Assembly: GCA_003170275.1 (NCBI GenBank)
Contig: PNAM01000079.1
Location: forward strand, 79,147-143,146
Reading direction: 5' to 3'
Source: Myxococcales bacterium
Lineage (GTDB): Bacteria; Myxococcota_A; Polyangia; Palsa-1104
DNA: 64,000 nt
Part shown: piece by piece, positions 18,837 to 27,898 of the stretch
Layout: the number at the start of each line of letters is the position of its first letter
Numbering within the stretch: position 1 is the first letter of the stretch
Translations under genes and position numbers: made by a program
The notes under the pieces: generated by a model
Seen by the model: the letters and a program-made list of their open reading frames with translations, nothing else
What the model was told of the DNA's origin: nothing
Database searches by the model: none

Positions 18837-19574
18837 TCAGCGGGCGGCGTGAAGATCGAGGTACAGCGTCCAGAACCAATGCGCGCCGAGCGTCAGTCCG
18901 AGGGCCACCTGTTCGCGCGCGCTGCGCTCCGGCCACAGCGGGCGCGCCACGTCGAACAGATCGCGCGAGTGGGTCTCGTCGAGCACCTGGTGCACTTCGT
19001 AGTGGCGCTGGCTGCCGGCGGCGCACCAGCCGCGCTCGCCCACGGTGCCGGCGATCTGCGTCGAGATGCCGACGTAGAGGTGCTCGATCACGCCGAGCAG
19101 CGCCGCGCCCGCTTCGGGTCCGTGCATCAGACAAAACCCGAGCAGCGACTGGTTGAACGCCCGTACCGTCGTCGGGCAGCTGCGCTCGAGCTCCGCCGGC
19201 TGCGCGCCCATGGCACGCAGGTACTGCAAGAAGGTCGCCTTGTGACTGACGAGCAGGTTGCCGCGCCCGTGCTCCTCGGCGATGTTGTCGGCGATCGGCT
19301 GCCGCGTCTCGAGGCGCGGCATGCGCGCGAGCACCGCGGCCAGCGCCTGCGGGAACGCCTCGACGGCGAAGCGGAACGGCACCTGCGTGCGCCGGAAGTC
19401 GTCGCGCTTGGTCGAGTCCTTCGCCATCCACAGAAAATACGGATGGCGCGAAAAGTCGTAGCGCGCGGTGACGAGCTCGATCGCCGCCTCGATCGACGGC
19501 GCCTGCTGCAGCTCTTCCCGGCTCAGTTGCGGCTCGACGGAGAGCAGCTGGGGGGAGACGTCGAGACGTTGCAT
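18837..19574 (-). CDS. Haem-oxygenase-like di-iron protein (iron-containing redox enzyme family)
   Basis: 245 residues, all helical. Candidate metal ligands match the family pattern: Glu101 and His111 in EEHGRGNLLVSH, Glu164 in GVIEHLY, and His195-x3-Asp199-x2-His202 in HQVLDETH. Known members use O2 to oxidise amines, cleave C-C bonds or N-oxygenate amino acid derivatives (for example CADD, UndA, SznF). First gene of the operon with DUF3419, GNAT and AsnB genes. The substrate cannot be inferred from the sequence alone. Confidence 0.78.
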   Translation of the reverse strand: MQRLDVSPQLLSVEPQLSREELQQAPSIEAAIELVTARYDFSRHPYFLWMAKDSTKRDDFRRTQVPFRFAVEAFPQALAAVLARMPRLETRQPIADNIAEEHGRGNLLVSHKATFLQYLRAMGAQPAELERSCPTTVRAFNQSLLGFCLMHGPEAGAALLGVIEHLYVGISTQIAGTVGERGWCAAGSQRHYEVHQVLDETHSRDLFDVARPLWPERSAREQVALGLTLGAHWFWTLYLDLHAAR

Positions 19575-19666
19575 GTCGTCGATTTTGCGCCCGTCGGTTG
19601 CGGCGGTCTACCCGTAAGAATTGTCAGTGCGCGTACGGTTCGTGCAATCCGCCCAGGTCCTTCTGA

Positions 19667-21244
19667 TTAGGGCGCCGGCCCGCGGCGGACGACGAGGAAG
19701 TTTCCGATCTCGATCTCCGGATGATATTGGCTGCGCACGAACGCCGCGAGCTCCGTGAAGCGCGTCAGCGACATCATCGAGGTCTCGGGCTCGAACCCGT
19801 TGCGATCATTGCGGCCGATGAGCACGTAGGCGGGAGGATCCGCGCGCAGCCGGCGCATCAGCTCGGCGCGGCGCTCGTCGAGGCCCGGGATCATGCGCGA
19901 CAGCGGCGCGTCGGTCATGAGGATCTTGTGGAAGGGATAGCGCGTGACCGGGCGGCGATCGGCGAGCGCGTAGAGGCCGGGCGACATGCCCCAGACGAGC
20001 AGTCCCTCGCCGGGCGCGCTGTGCTCGCGCAGGTAGCGCGCGGCGGCCTCCTCGGTGCTCGAAGAAAAGCCGTCGGGTTGCAGCCGCCGGAGATATTCGT
20101 CGCGCGTCAGTCGGCCGCTGAGGTGAAGCAGATCGATGCCATAGGCGCGCCACCACTGCACGCCTGACTCGACCGACAGCGCGAGCACGCTGGCGAGGCC
20201 CAGCACCCACGCGAGCCGCCGCGGGCGTTGCGCCGCCCCGCGCGCCAGCTCGACCACGCCGAACGCGCCAGCCATCGCCAGCCCCGGCATTGCGAGCAGG
20301 TATTGGTAGCCCGCGAGCTGGCGCTGCAGGATGACCGACGCCATCGTCAACACGATCCACGGGAGCAGCCACCAAAATTCGCGCGCGCGCCGCTTCCGCA
20401 AGAGCGCGAGCCCGATGGCGGCGCACAGCAGCAGGAGCGGCGCCCCCAGGCCGAGCTCACGGGCGAAGGTGGGCAGGACGTGCGACCAGGGCGGCGAAAT
20501 GAAGGCCGCGTTGTGACGGTGATAGACGAACGCGGCCTGGTAGAAGTCGCCGAGCGCGCCGTGCGCGGCGAACCAGCCGAACGCGAGCGCCCAGGGCACC
20601 ACGATTCCGACGGCCAACAGGCCGGTGCGGCGCAGCGACGGGCGCAGCGAGCCCGCGAGCAGCCAGGTGAGCGGCCAGGCGGCGGCCATCGCCATCGAGG
20701 GGATCTTGTAGAGACCGGCGACGCCCGTCAGCAACCCCGCCCAAAACGCGAGACCCGGGCGATCGAGGGCGCGCCACGCCAGCCAGGCCGCGCCGAGCAC
20801 CGGAAGCGCCGACAGCTCATCGGCCTGCGCGCGCGACCAGTAGCCGCCCCAGCCCGGCGCCCACAGCGCGGCAAAGACGAGCGCCACTGCCGCGAGCCCG
20901 CTCCAGCGATCCCAAACACGCCGCGCCAGCGCGAAGGCGAGGGCCATGGTGGTCGCCAGCCACACCGCCTCGAGACGCCAGGCGGCCTGCACCACGTCGC
21001 CCGGCACGACGGCCGACAAGGCCCAGGAGTAGAGAAACAGCGGCGGCTTGGAATCGTAGAGATCGCGATACGGCAACCAACCTCGCGGAACCCAACGCGC
21101 GAAGCAGGCGAACAGGCCCTGATCGAGACCGAGTGGCTCGACGCTGCGGACCCACTGCGCGCCGATGAACCAGAGGACCAGCACGGCGAGCGCGACGGCG
21201 AATCCGAGATTCCGACGGTGGAGCGCACGCGGGCCGTTGGTCAA
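19667..21244 (-). CDS. GT-C family membrane glycosyltransferase (GT39/ArnT-like)
   Basis: 525 residues with about 11-12 membrane helices. The first periplasmic loop has the acidic pair expected for the family: LDQGLF (near residue 40) and RDLYDSKPPLFLY (near 60). Enzymes of this fold use polyprenyl-phosphate sugars to modify lipids or proteins at the outer face of the inner membrane. A soluble tail of about 110 residues follows the last helix. It stands alone upstream of a 400-base stretch with only a gene remnant. Confidence 0.82.
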   Translation of the reverse strand: MTNGPRALHRRNLGFAVALAVLVLWFIGAQWVRSVEPLGLDQGLFACFARWVPRGWLPYRDLYDSKPPLFLYSWALSAVVPGDVVQAAWRLEAVWLATTMALAFALARRVWDRWSGLAAVALVFAALWAPGWGGYWSRAQADELSALPVLGAAWLAWRALDRPGLAFWAGLLTGVAGLYKIPSMAMAAAWPLTWLLAGSLRPSLRRTGLLAVGIVVPWALAFGWFAAHGALGDFYQAAFVYHRHNAAFISPPWSHVLPTFARELGLGAPLLLLCAAIGLALLRKRRAREFWWLLPWIVLTMASVILQRQLAGYQYLLAMPGLAMAGAFGVVELARGAAQRPRRLAWVLGLASVLALSVESGVQWWRAYGIDLLHLSGRLTRDEYLRRLQPDGFSSSTEEAAARYLREHSAPGEGLLVWGMSPGLYALADRRPVTRYPFHKILMTDAPLSRMIPGLDERRAELMRRLRADPPAYVLIGRNDRNGFEPETSMMSLTRFTELAAFVRSQYHPEIEIGNFLVVRRGPAP

Positions 21245-21394
21245 GTGCGCCCCCCGCGAAGCGGGTGAGCGAAGCGAACCAAGGGCGCACGGGTGTTGAA
21301 GCGAAGCGAAACCACGCTGCGATTATATGCTGCGCCGAAAAGCGACCAATTTTCGCCAGGCCGACGGTGTCCGACAAAACGCCAGACCAAATGT

Positions 21395-21671
21395 TCAGTC
21401 AGGCCGAGCGGCGCGGTGCAGAAGGTCACCGGCGTCGCCGCCGGAACGTTCCTCGAGATCGAGGAGCCGCGTTGGATCACGGTCCAGCCTGGGCAGCGCG
21501 GGCAGCACGGCCACCTGGACCAGCGGTGGCGCGTCGCTCGAGAGCACCTGCGGCGCCGACGGCCTGGCAACCTTCGATCTGGCGCCGCGCACGACGGCCG
21601 GGCCGGTGTTGGCTTCGCTCACCGTCGACGGGCGCGCCCTGCCGGCGCATCCGGCGCTCTACTACCGCTGA
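21395..21671 (+). pseudogene. Possible 3' remnant of a frameshifted gene
   Basis: This fills most of the 417-base gap between the GT-C gene and the membrane sulfatase gene. One frame reads sensibly up to about 21490 (VTGVAAGTFLEIEEPRWITV) and another from there to a TGA at 21669-21671 (TATWTSGGASLES, ASLTVDGRALPAHPALYYR). Joined, they look like the C-terminal end of a secreted beta-sandwich protein. The family is not recognised. The rest of the gap (21245-21394) holds only short GCGAAGC-type repeats. Confidence 0.35.
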
Positions 21672-23668
21672 AGCCACTCGCCCAGCTTGGCGCGCAGCTC
21701 GGCGAGCACCTCGGGATGCGCGTCGGCGACATCGCGGCGCTGCTCGGGATCCGCGGCGAGGTCGAAGAGGCGCCAATGCACCCCATCTGGAGCGGGCTGA
21801 TACACCAGCTTCCAGCGCGGCGTGCGGATCGCGCGGACCTTGGCGTCCGTCGATGGGCCTTCGAAGCGCGGCTGCAGGAAGATGTCGCCGTCGTCGGCAG
21901 CCTCGGTCGAATGCCACAGGTCGGGATAGGGCAGTCGATCTCCGGCGCGGTAGCCCGGCCCGGACTCGAGCAGCCACAGTCCGCTCTCCTCGAACGAGCT
22001 CAGCTCGAGCGATTCGCGCGTCCCGTCGAGGAGTGGCGAGAGATCTACGCCGTCGCCCGCCGGCGCGGCCACGCCCATCAGCGCTCCGAGCGTAGGCGCG
22101 AGATCCACGTCGCGCACGATCCCGTCGACGTCGCGCGGCGCGTGCTTGCCGTCGGCGATCACCAGCGGAATGTGATTCGCCAGGTCGCCCCAGAGATGAT
22201 CGCCGTGGCCCATGCCGCGGCCGGGCACGTCGAAGAGATTCTCACCGTGATCGCCGAGCAGCACCACGATCGTGTGCTCGTCGACGCGCGCGAGCAGACG
22301 CGCGATCGCCGCGTCGACGCTCGCGACCGCGCCGTCGTACAGCGCTTGTACCTGGCGGGCTTCTTCGGGCGGCAGCACCGCCAGCTGCGGCAATGGCTGC
22401 TTGAGGTACCGGTAGGGTCCGCGATATCCCGCGTCGGCGAACTTGCGCCAGAACGGCGTCGGCGCGGCGTAGGGCGTGTGCGGCGCCGAAAAGAACACCG
22501 TGAGGAAGAACGGCGCTCCGGCGAACCGATCGAGCTGGGCCGCGGCGCGGTCGGCGAGCGCCATCGGATCTTCCAGCTCTGCGGTGATGCCGGTCGCCGG
22601 GAACAGGTGGCGCCCGAGCCGCGTGGCGGCATAGGGCAGCACGTTCGGGTGTGCGTTGAGGAGCTGCTCACCGACGATGGTGTCGAGGTTCATCAGCGGA
22701 ACGTCGACGGTGTCGAAGCCGATCGGCGTGCGCGAGAAGATCTCGCCGGCGAAGTCGGAGACCACCGCCGTCCGGTAGCCGGACGCGCGCAGCACCGACG
22801 GCAGCGACGCGCCGATCGCCAGCCGCGCGGCGGCTGGCGGGAACTCGTGGCGGATCCCGTGATGGCTGGGAAAGCGCCCGCTGAGCAGCGAGACGAACGA
22901 GGGGAAGGTGCGCGCCTGCGTGACGAAGGCTTCGCGGAAGCGCACGCCGCGAGCGGCCAGGCCGGCGAGCGTGGGAAAGCGCGCCGCTGCGTCGGGAGCG
23001 AACACGCGATCGGCCCGCAGGCTGTCGACCGCGAGCAGCAGCACGCTCGGCCGCGCGGTCGCAACCGGCTTGGTGGGACGCGCGGCGATCGCAGCCGCTG
23101 CGACGGCGACGGCAGGAACGCCCAGCGCGCCGAGGACGAGGATGGCGCGCCGCCGCAGCCACGCGCGCCCGCGCACGGAGACCACCAGCGGCGCGACGAA
23201 GGCAACCGCCAGCCCGCAGGCCAGCGCCACATCGAGCGTGTCCGTCGAGAGATGATCGGTCGCGAACACCATCGCGGTACGCCGAACGCCGCCGCGCTCG
23301 TAGAAATGCGCCGAGTAGAGCTGCGGGAATTGCGCCATCGAGCGCGCCAGGAACCAGCCGTGGCCGACGAGCGCGCCCAGCAGACCGCGCACGAACGCCC
23401 GACGTGGCGAGCGCCCGCGGGCCAGGTCCCAGGCGCGTCCGGACAGCGCAGCCAGGGCGCCGAATCCAGCGCATGCGCCGACCAGCACCGCCAGCATCAG
23501 CAGCTGCTGCGCGACGGCGTGGGCGCGCGCGCGCTCCAGCACCGCGGCGATCACGCGCGGATCGCGCAGGCCCATGAAGCCAACCTCGCCGCCGGCGAAG
23601 TCGAGCGCGAACAGCGCGCAGCCGACGAGCGCGCCCGCCGCCGGCCCGCTCGCGAGCATCCGTCTCAT
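21662..23668 (-). CDS. Membrane-anchored sulfatase/phosphoglycerol transferase-like protein
   Basis: 668 residues. About five membrane helices (1-205) carry a C-terminal alkaline-phosphatase-superfamily domain: VDSLRAD (metal-binding Asp), FPSFVSLLSGRFPSHHG, SAPHTPY and LLGDHGENL near residue 460 (second metal site). In sulfatases the nucleophile motif is C/S-x-P-x-R; here it reads TFPSF, so Thr may act instead, as in phosphoethanolamine and LTA-type transferases. Its ATG overlaps the stop of the cytochrome gene upstream (ATGA). Confidence 0.82.
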   Translation of the reverse strand: MRRMLASGPAAGALVGCALFALDFAGGEVGFMGLRDPRVIAAVLERARAHAVAQQLLMLAVLVGACAGFGALAALSGRAWDLARGRSPRRAFVRGLLGALVGHGWFLARSMAQFPQLYSAHFYERGGVRRTAMVFATDHLSTDTLDVALACGLAVAFVAPLVVSVRGRAWLRRRAILVLGALGVPAVAVAAAAIAARPTKPVATARPSVLLLAVDSLRADRVFAPDAAARFPTLAGLAARGVRFREAFVTQARTFPSFVSLLSGRFPSHHGIRHEFPPAAARLAIGASLPSVLRASGYRTAVVSDFAGEIFSRTPIGFDTVDVPLMNLDTIVGEQLLNAHPNVLPYAATRLGRHLFPATGITAELEDPMALADRAAAQLDRFAGAPFFLTVFFSAPHTPYAAPTPFWRKFADAGYRGPYRYLKQPLPQLAVLPPEEARQVQALYDGAVASVDAAIARLLARVDEHTIVVLLGDHGENLFDVPGRGMGHGDHLWGDLANHIPLVIADGKHAPRDVDGIVRDVDLAPTLGALMGVAAPAGDGVDLSPLLDGTRESLELSSFEESGLWLLESGPGYRAGDRLPYPDLWHSTEAADDGDIFLQPRFEGPSTDAKVRAIRTPRWKLVYQPAPDGVHWRLFDLAADPEQRRDVADAHPEVLAELRAKLGEWLQR

Positions 23669-25512
23669 CGCTTCACCGTACCCTTGAGCTCGCGCTCGAG
23701 GCGCTCGCGCACATCGGGCAGATGCAGACCGTCTCGCTCGTGCGGAAGAGCGATCCGCTCCAACAGCTCGACCAGCGCGAGCGCGTCGCGAAACTCCCCG
23801 CGACGGTGACGCAAGGTGATGAGGTGCACCAGGCCGGAGGTGGGCGGCTGCTGGTGCGCGAGCGTGTCGGCGAGGTCGCGCTCGAAGGCCGCGGCATCGA
23901 GCTGGCCCGGGTCGTTGACCATCGAGAACGTCTCCAGTCGCACGAACGGATGCGGATCCGCGAGGCCGAGCTCGATCCAACGCTTCCGCCCGCCGGCATC
24001 GTGATGATCGAGCGCGCGGATGGCGATCGAGCGGAGCTGCGGATCGCCGTCGCTGGCAAACGGCGCGACGCGCGGCACCACGCTCGCATCCGGCGGTTGG
24101 ATCACCAGCAGATCGAGCGCCGACGCGCGCAGGTACGCGCTCGGCTCATCGAGCAGGGCGAGCAGCCGCTGGGTCGCGCCGGGCGCCCGCTTGCGCGCGA
24201 GCGCGATGGTGCGCACCCACTCGCGCACGCCGGTCGCGCGCCGCTGGCCCCAGCGCTCGAGCGCCGCCAGCGCCCACTCGGGCGTTCGCTCGCGATGGCA
24301 GGTGGTGCACGCGTTGGGATTGCCGAGCTCGAGGGTCTCGCGCGGCCGCGGGATGGAGATCGAATGATCGGACGTGCGCTGCCGGCGCGTGTCGTCGTCG
24401 CCGATGAACGAATAGGCCATGTGGCAATCGACGCAGCGGATCGCCGGCGCCATGGGATGATGCGAGTGGCGAATCGCCGCAGCCGGCGCCAGGCGATCGC
24501 GATGGCAGATCGTGCACTGCCGGTTCGACTCCGCGCCGGTCGCCGGCTCACCGACGAAGTCGCGCGCGGTGAGGCCGTGCGGCTCGTGGCAGCCCTTGCA
24601 GGTGAGCGCTCCGCCGCGGAAGCACGCGCTCAGCACGTGTCCGGGGTATTGGTAGCTCGTCAAGCGCTGCGTGCCGTCGGGGCGGAGCGCGTCGTGGATC
24701 AGGCTGGTGACGAAGATGTCGGGCAGCCCGTCGGGCGCGCGCGGAAATACGTAGGGCTTGAGCTGAAAGCCGTGGCACTGCCCGCACACGCGCGCCTCCT
24801 CGCGACCGCCGAGCGGACGCAAATCGCGGAGACTGTCGTCGCTGCGCCCGGCGCGCCGGCGGCGGATGTGCTCCACAGCGGCGCCGTGGCAGCTCTCGCA
24901 GTCGATGCGCAGATCGGCCCAGCGCGTCTCGACCGGAGCGGTGGTGCGATAGGCCTGGCTCAGGTGGCAGGAGAAGCAGCCGCCGGTCATGTCGAAGCCG
25001 CCCCAGTAGCCCTTGAGGTCGCGGTCGAGGCCGCCGCCCTGGTAGAGCGAGGTGGGAATCCATTCGTTGGTTCTGGTGCACCAGATGATCGGCAGCAGGC
25101 TGAACGCGCCGTCGTCCGCGCGCGCGACGTAGAGCTGGTGCTGGCGGCCCGACGCGATCACCAGATCGACCTTGCGTCGTTCGACGAAGCCGCGCGCCGA
25201 GCGCATCTCCATGAAGTAGCCGTCGGGCGTCAGCGACGGTGTGACCGCGCCATCGGCCAACGCGACCGGCGCGCCGGCGAACGGCGCGAGCACCGACTGC
25301 GACGACGCCGGCGCCATCGCGCGTCCGTGCGGCGAGCGCGCCCAGGCATCGACGATCTTCCCGTGGCACTCCGCGCACGCCGCGGCGCCGGCCAGCTCGG
25401 CCACCGGCACCGACGTAGGCAGCGTCGCCGGCAGCGTCGCGGCAAGGGGCGCCTCCTTGGGTGGCGGCTTCGCGCAGCCCGCAGCGAGCAGAACGAAGAA
25501 CAGGAGTCGCAT
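23665..25512 (-). CDS. Octahaem cytochrome c lipoprotein with HEAT-like C-terminus
   Basis: 615 residues. Lipoprotein signal with LLAAGC (Cys 13). Eight CXXCH motifs are visible: CAECH, CFSCH, CESCH, CGQCH, CKGCH, CTICH, CVDCH and CTTCH, spread over residues 45-410. The order resembles cytochrome c554-type folds. From about residue 420 the protein becomes a helical HEAT/TPR-like array (ALERWGQRRATGV, LLALLDEPSAYLRASALDLL). It should sit in the periplasm or on the outer membrane and carry electrons. Co-transcribed with the membrane sulfatase-fold gene. Confidence 0.9.
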   Translation of the reverse strand: MRLLFFVLLAAGCAKPPPKEAPLAATLPATLPTSVPVAELAGAAACAECHGKIVDAWARSPHGRAMAPASSQSVLAPFAGAPVALADGAVTPSLTPDGYFMEMRSARGFVERRKVDLVIASGRQHQLYVARADDGAFSLLPIIWCTRTNEWIPTSLYQGGGLDRDLKGYWGGFDMTGGCFSCHLSQAYRTTAPVETRWADLRIDCESCHGAAVEHIRRRRAGRSDDSLRDLRPLGGREEARVCGQCHGFQLKPYVFPRAPDGLPDIFVTSLIHDALRPDGTQRLTSYQYPGHVLSACFRGGALTCKGCHEPHGLTARDFVGEPATGAESNRQCTICHRDRLAPAAAIRHSHHPMAPAIRCVDCHMAYSFIGDDDTRRQRTSDHSISIPRPRETLELGNPNACTTCHRERTPEWALAALERWGQRRATGVREWVRTIALARKRAPGATQRLLALLDEPSAYLRASALDLLVIQPPDASVVPRVAPFASDGDPQLRSIAIRALDHHDAGGRKRWIELGLADPHPFVRLETFSMVNDPGQLDAAAFERDLADTLAHQQPPTSGLVHLITLRHRRGEFRDALALVELLERIALPHERDGLHLPDVRERLERELKGTVKR

Positions 25513-25529
25513 CGAGCCCCCAGTGTATA

Positions 25530-27335
25530 GTGTCGAGCGTGGCTCCGCTCGTCCAACGCGAGCGCGTCGTGCTCCTCGCCGTCCTGCTGGTCGCTCTCGC
25601 GCTGCGCCTCGGCTATGTGCTGTCGCAGCGGAGCGACGTGCTCTTCGAGCATCCGATCCTCGACGAGCAGCGCTACGTCGACGACGCGCGCGGGCTCGCC
25701 ACCGGCCACGTCGCCGAGGATCAGCCCTACTGGCAGCCGCCCGGCATCATCTACTTCCTCGCCGCCGACTTCCGTCTCTTCGGACCCGGGCTAACCACGC
25801 CGCGGGTCGCGCAGGCGCTGGTCTCGACGGCTGCCTGCCTGCTCCTGTTCGCGATCGCGCGGCGGCTCTTCGGCACGCGGGTGGCGCTCGCCGCCGCCGC
25901 GATGCTCGCGCTGCACGGCGTGCTCATCTTCGAGAGCGCAGAGCTGCTGCCGCCGACGTTCGCGCTCACGCTCGACCTCGCCGCGCTCTGGTTGCTGCTG
26001 CGCGCCGGCGAGCTTGAGCGCGCGCGCACGTCGTTTACAGCCGGCCTGGCGCTCGGTGTCTCGGCGCTGTTCGCGCCGACGGTGCTGCCGTTCGCCGTCC
26101 TCGCTGCGTTGTGGTTGCGCCGCCCGCGCCTGATCCTGGCGCTCGCGCTCGGCGTCGCGCTGCCGATCGCGCCGGTGACCGCACGCAACCATCGGCACGG
26201 CGGCGAGTGGGTCCTGGTCTCGACCAACGGCGGGCTCAACTTTTTCCTCGGCAACAATCCGCGCTACCAGGAGACCTTCTCGCTGCGGCCCGGCCGTCAC
26301 TGGGAGGAGCTGACCGACGAGCCACGGCGCGCGGGCATCGCGCAGCCGGGCGCGCAATCGGCCTACTTCGCGCGCCAGGGACGGGCGTTCTTCCGCGACG
26401 AGCCGGCGCACGCGATCGGACTGTGCGCGCACAAGCTCTACCTGTTCTTCAACGGCGGCGAGATCCCGCGCGACAGCGATCTCTATGCCGCGCGCGCCCG
26501 CTCGCCGCTGCTCGCCGCGCTGGTTTGGCCGGGCCCGCTGCGCTTTCCCGACGGCGTGTTGATTCCGCTCGCGCTCATCGGCGCGGCGCTCTGGTGGCGC
26601 GAACGCAAGCGCCTCGCGCTGCTGTACGGGTTTCTCGCCCTGCAGGCGCTGCTGGGCGCCGCGTTCTTCGTGACCGCACGACACCGCGTGCCGGCGCTGG
26701 CGATCTTCGCGCTGTTCGCGGCCGCCGGCGCGGTCGAGCTTCTGCGTCGCCCGCGCGCGCTGGCCGCGTTCGCCGCGCTCGTGGTCGTGCTCAACCTGCC
26801 CACGCGCGAGTCGACGCTCTCCTTCGCCGCCGAATCTGACTTCTACCGGGGCGTTGCTTTCTTGCGCGAGAAACACGATGCGGCGACGGCCGCCGACTAT
26901 TTCCGCCGCTCCGCCGCAGGCGATCCGAGCGACCCGCGCCCGTGGTTCGAGCTGGGCAACGCGCTCGATGCGTCCGGGCGCCGCGACGAAGCGGTCGACA
27001 CATGGAAGCGCGCCGCCGCCGCCGATCCGTGGGACGTGCGGCCGCTGCGCCGCGCGTCGATGGTGCTCTCCCGCTCGGGCGATCTCGCCGGCGCGATCGC
27101 CGCCATCGAGGCCAACGTCGGCACGAAGCTGCGCGAGGATGCGATCTACGCGCCTGACTGGCTCAACCTCGCCTTTCTGCGCGCCCGCTCGGGCCAGCTC
27201 GACCGCGCCATCGAAGAGCTGCGCAAGGCGGCGCGCGCCGACCCGCTCTACTTCGGGCAACATGCGCCCCACCTGCCGCGCGCCGATATCGCCGACCCTC
27301 GCTTCGCGCAAGCGATCGACGACCTGCTACGATGA
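25530..27335 (+). CDS. GT-C membrane glycosyltransferase with C-terminal TPR repeats
   Basis: About 601 residues from a GTG at 25530 (a second in-frame GTG is at 25539). About ten membrane helices; the first loop has the acidic motif HPILDEQRYVDDARGL typical of the PMT/GT39 group, and YWQPPGIIYFL. After residue 430 there are three TPR-like units (AADYFRRSAAGDPSDPRPW, WFELGNALDASGRRDEAV, LNLAFLRARSGQLDRAIEEL). It lies between two multihaem cytochrome genes and is divergent from one of them, so it may glycosylate exported proteins; that is inference. Confidence 0.8.
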   Translation: MSSVAPLVQRERVVLLAVLLVALALRLGYVLSQRSDVLFEHPILDEQRYVDDARGLATGHVAEDQPYWQPPGIIYFLAADFRLFGPGLTTPRVAQALVSTAACLLLFAIARRLFGTRVALAAAAMLALHGVLIFESAELLPPTFALTLDLAALWLLLRAGELERARTSFTAGLALGVSALFAPTVLPFAVLAALWLRRPRLILALALGVALPIAPVTARNHRHGGEWVLVSTNGGLNFFLGNNPRYQETFSLRPGRHWEELTDEPRRAGIAQPGAQSAYFARQGRAFFRDEPAHAIGLCAHKLYLFFNGGEIPRDSDLYAARARSPLLAALVWPGPLRFPDGVLIPLALIGAALWWRERKRLALLYGFLALQALLGAAFFVTARHRVPALAIFALFAAAGAVELLRRPRALAAFAALVVVLNLPTRESTLSFAAESDFYRGVAFLREKHDAATAADYFRRSAAGDPSDPRPWFELGNALDASGRRDEAVDTWKRAAAADPWDVRPLRRASMVLSRSGDLAGAIAAIEANVGTKLREDAIYAPDWLNLAFLRARSGQLDRAIEELRKAARADPLYFGQHAPHLPRADIADPRFAQAIDDLLR

Positions 27336-27895
27336 TCGAGATGAAAAAGCTCGCACGACTCGTCGCGCTGTTCGCGCTCGGCGGCTGCCAGGACGGCTCG
27401 TCCGCCGACGCCGGAATCGACCTGTCCGTCGGCACGCCATGCAGCGGCACGCTCAGCGGCGCGGTGACCGAGACCATCCTCGGCTGCAAGGTGACCTGGG
27501 ACGAGAAGAACGGCGTCGCCGACGTGGGCAACGACGGAAACATCCTGGTCTCCAATCCTTCGGCGATCGACGACTCCGACAGCTTCGGTTTCGTCTTCAC
27601 GGTGAACGGCGACGCCCGCACCGGTTCGTTCTCGTTTGCCAACGTGAGCGGGGTCAGCGCGGGCGTCAACGTGTTCGGCGACGGCGGCGCGGTGAACTAC
27701 GCTGCGAGCTTCTTCGCCGCGCCGATGGGCCCGCCGAACCTCGGGTCGCTCTCGGCGAGCCTGACGGGCTCGACGCTGGACTTCACGACCGCCACGGAGC
27801 AGCAGTGGATCGTGCACGGCAGCATGACCGCGACCCTGGTGGCGCGGCCGCCGTCGACCGCAACCGATACTGTGCAGATGACGCTCGACTTCTAA
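27332..27895 (+). CDS. Hypothetical lipoprotein
   Basis: 187 residues, ATG overlapping the stop of the glycosyltransferase gene (ATGA); a second in-frame ATG lies at 27341. The lipoprotein signal ends at LFALGGC. The mature part is rich in Ser, Gly, Thr and Val, as in an all-beta secreted domain, with two cysteines (TPCSGTLSG, TILGCKVTW) that could form a disulfide. No family is recognised. Confidence 0.65.
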   Translation: MIEMKKLARLVALFALGGCQDGSSADAGIDLSVGTPCSGTLSGAVTETILGCKVTWDEKNGVADVGNDGNILVSNPSAIDDSDSFGFVFTVNGDARTGSFSFANVSGVSAGVNVFGDGGAVNYAASFFAAPMGPPNLGSLSASLTGSTLDFTTATEQQWIVHGSMTATLVARPPSTATDTVQMTLDF

Positions 27896-27898
27896 CCA

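Noticed and set aside
21245-21320. Short GCGAAGC-type repeats as a CRISPR or mobile element
   Set aside because: Copies are too short and irregular, with no spacer pattern or terminal inverted repeats.
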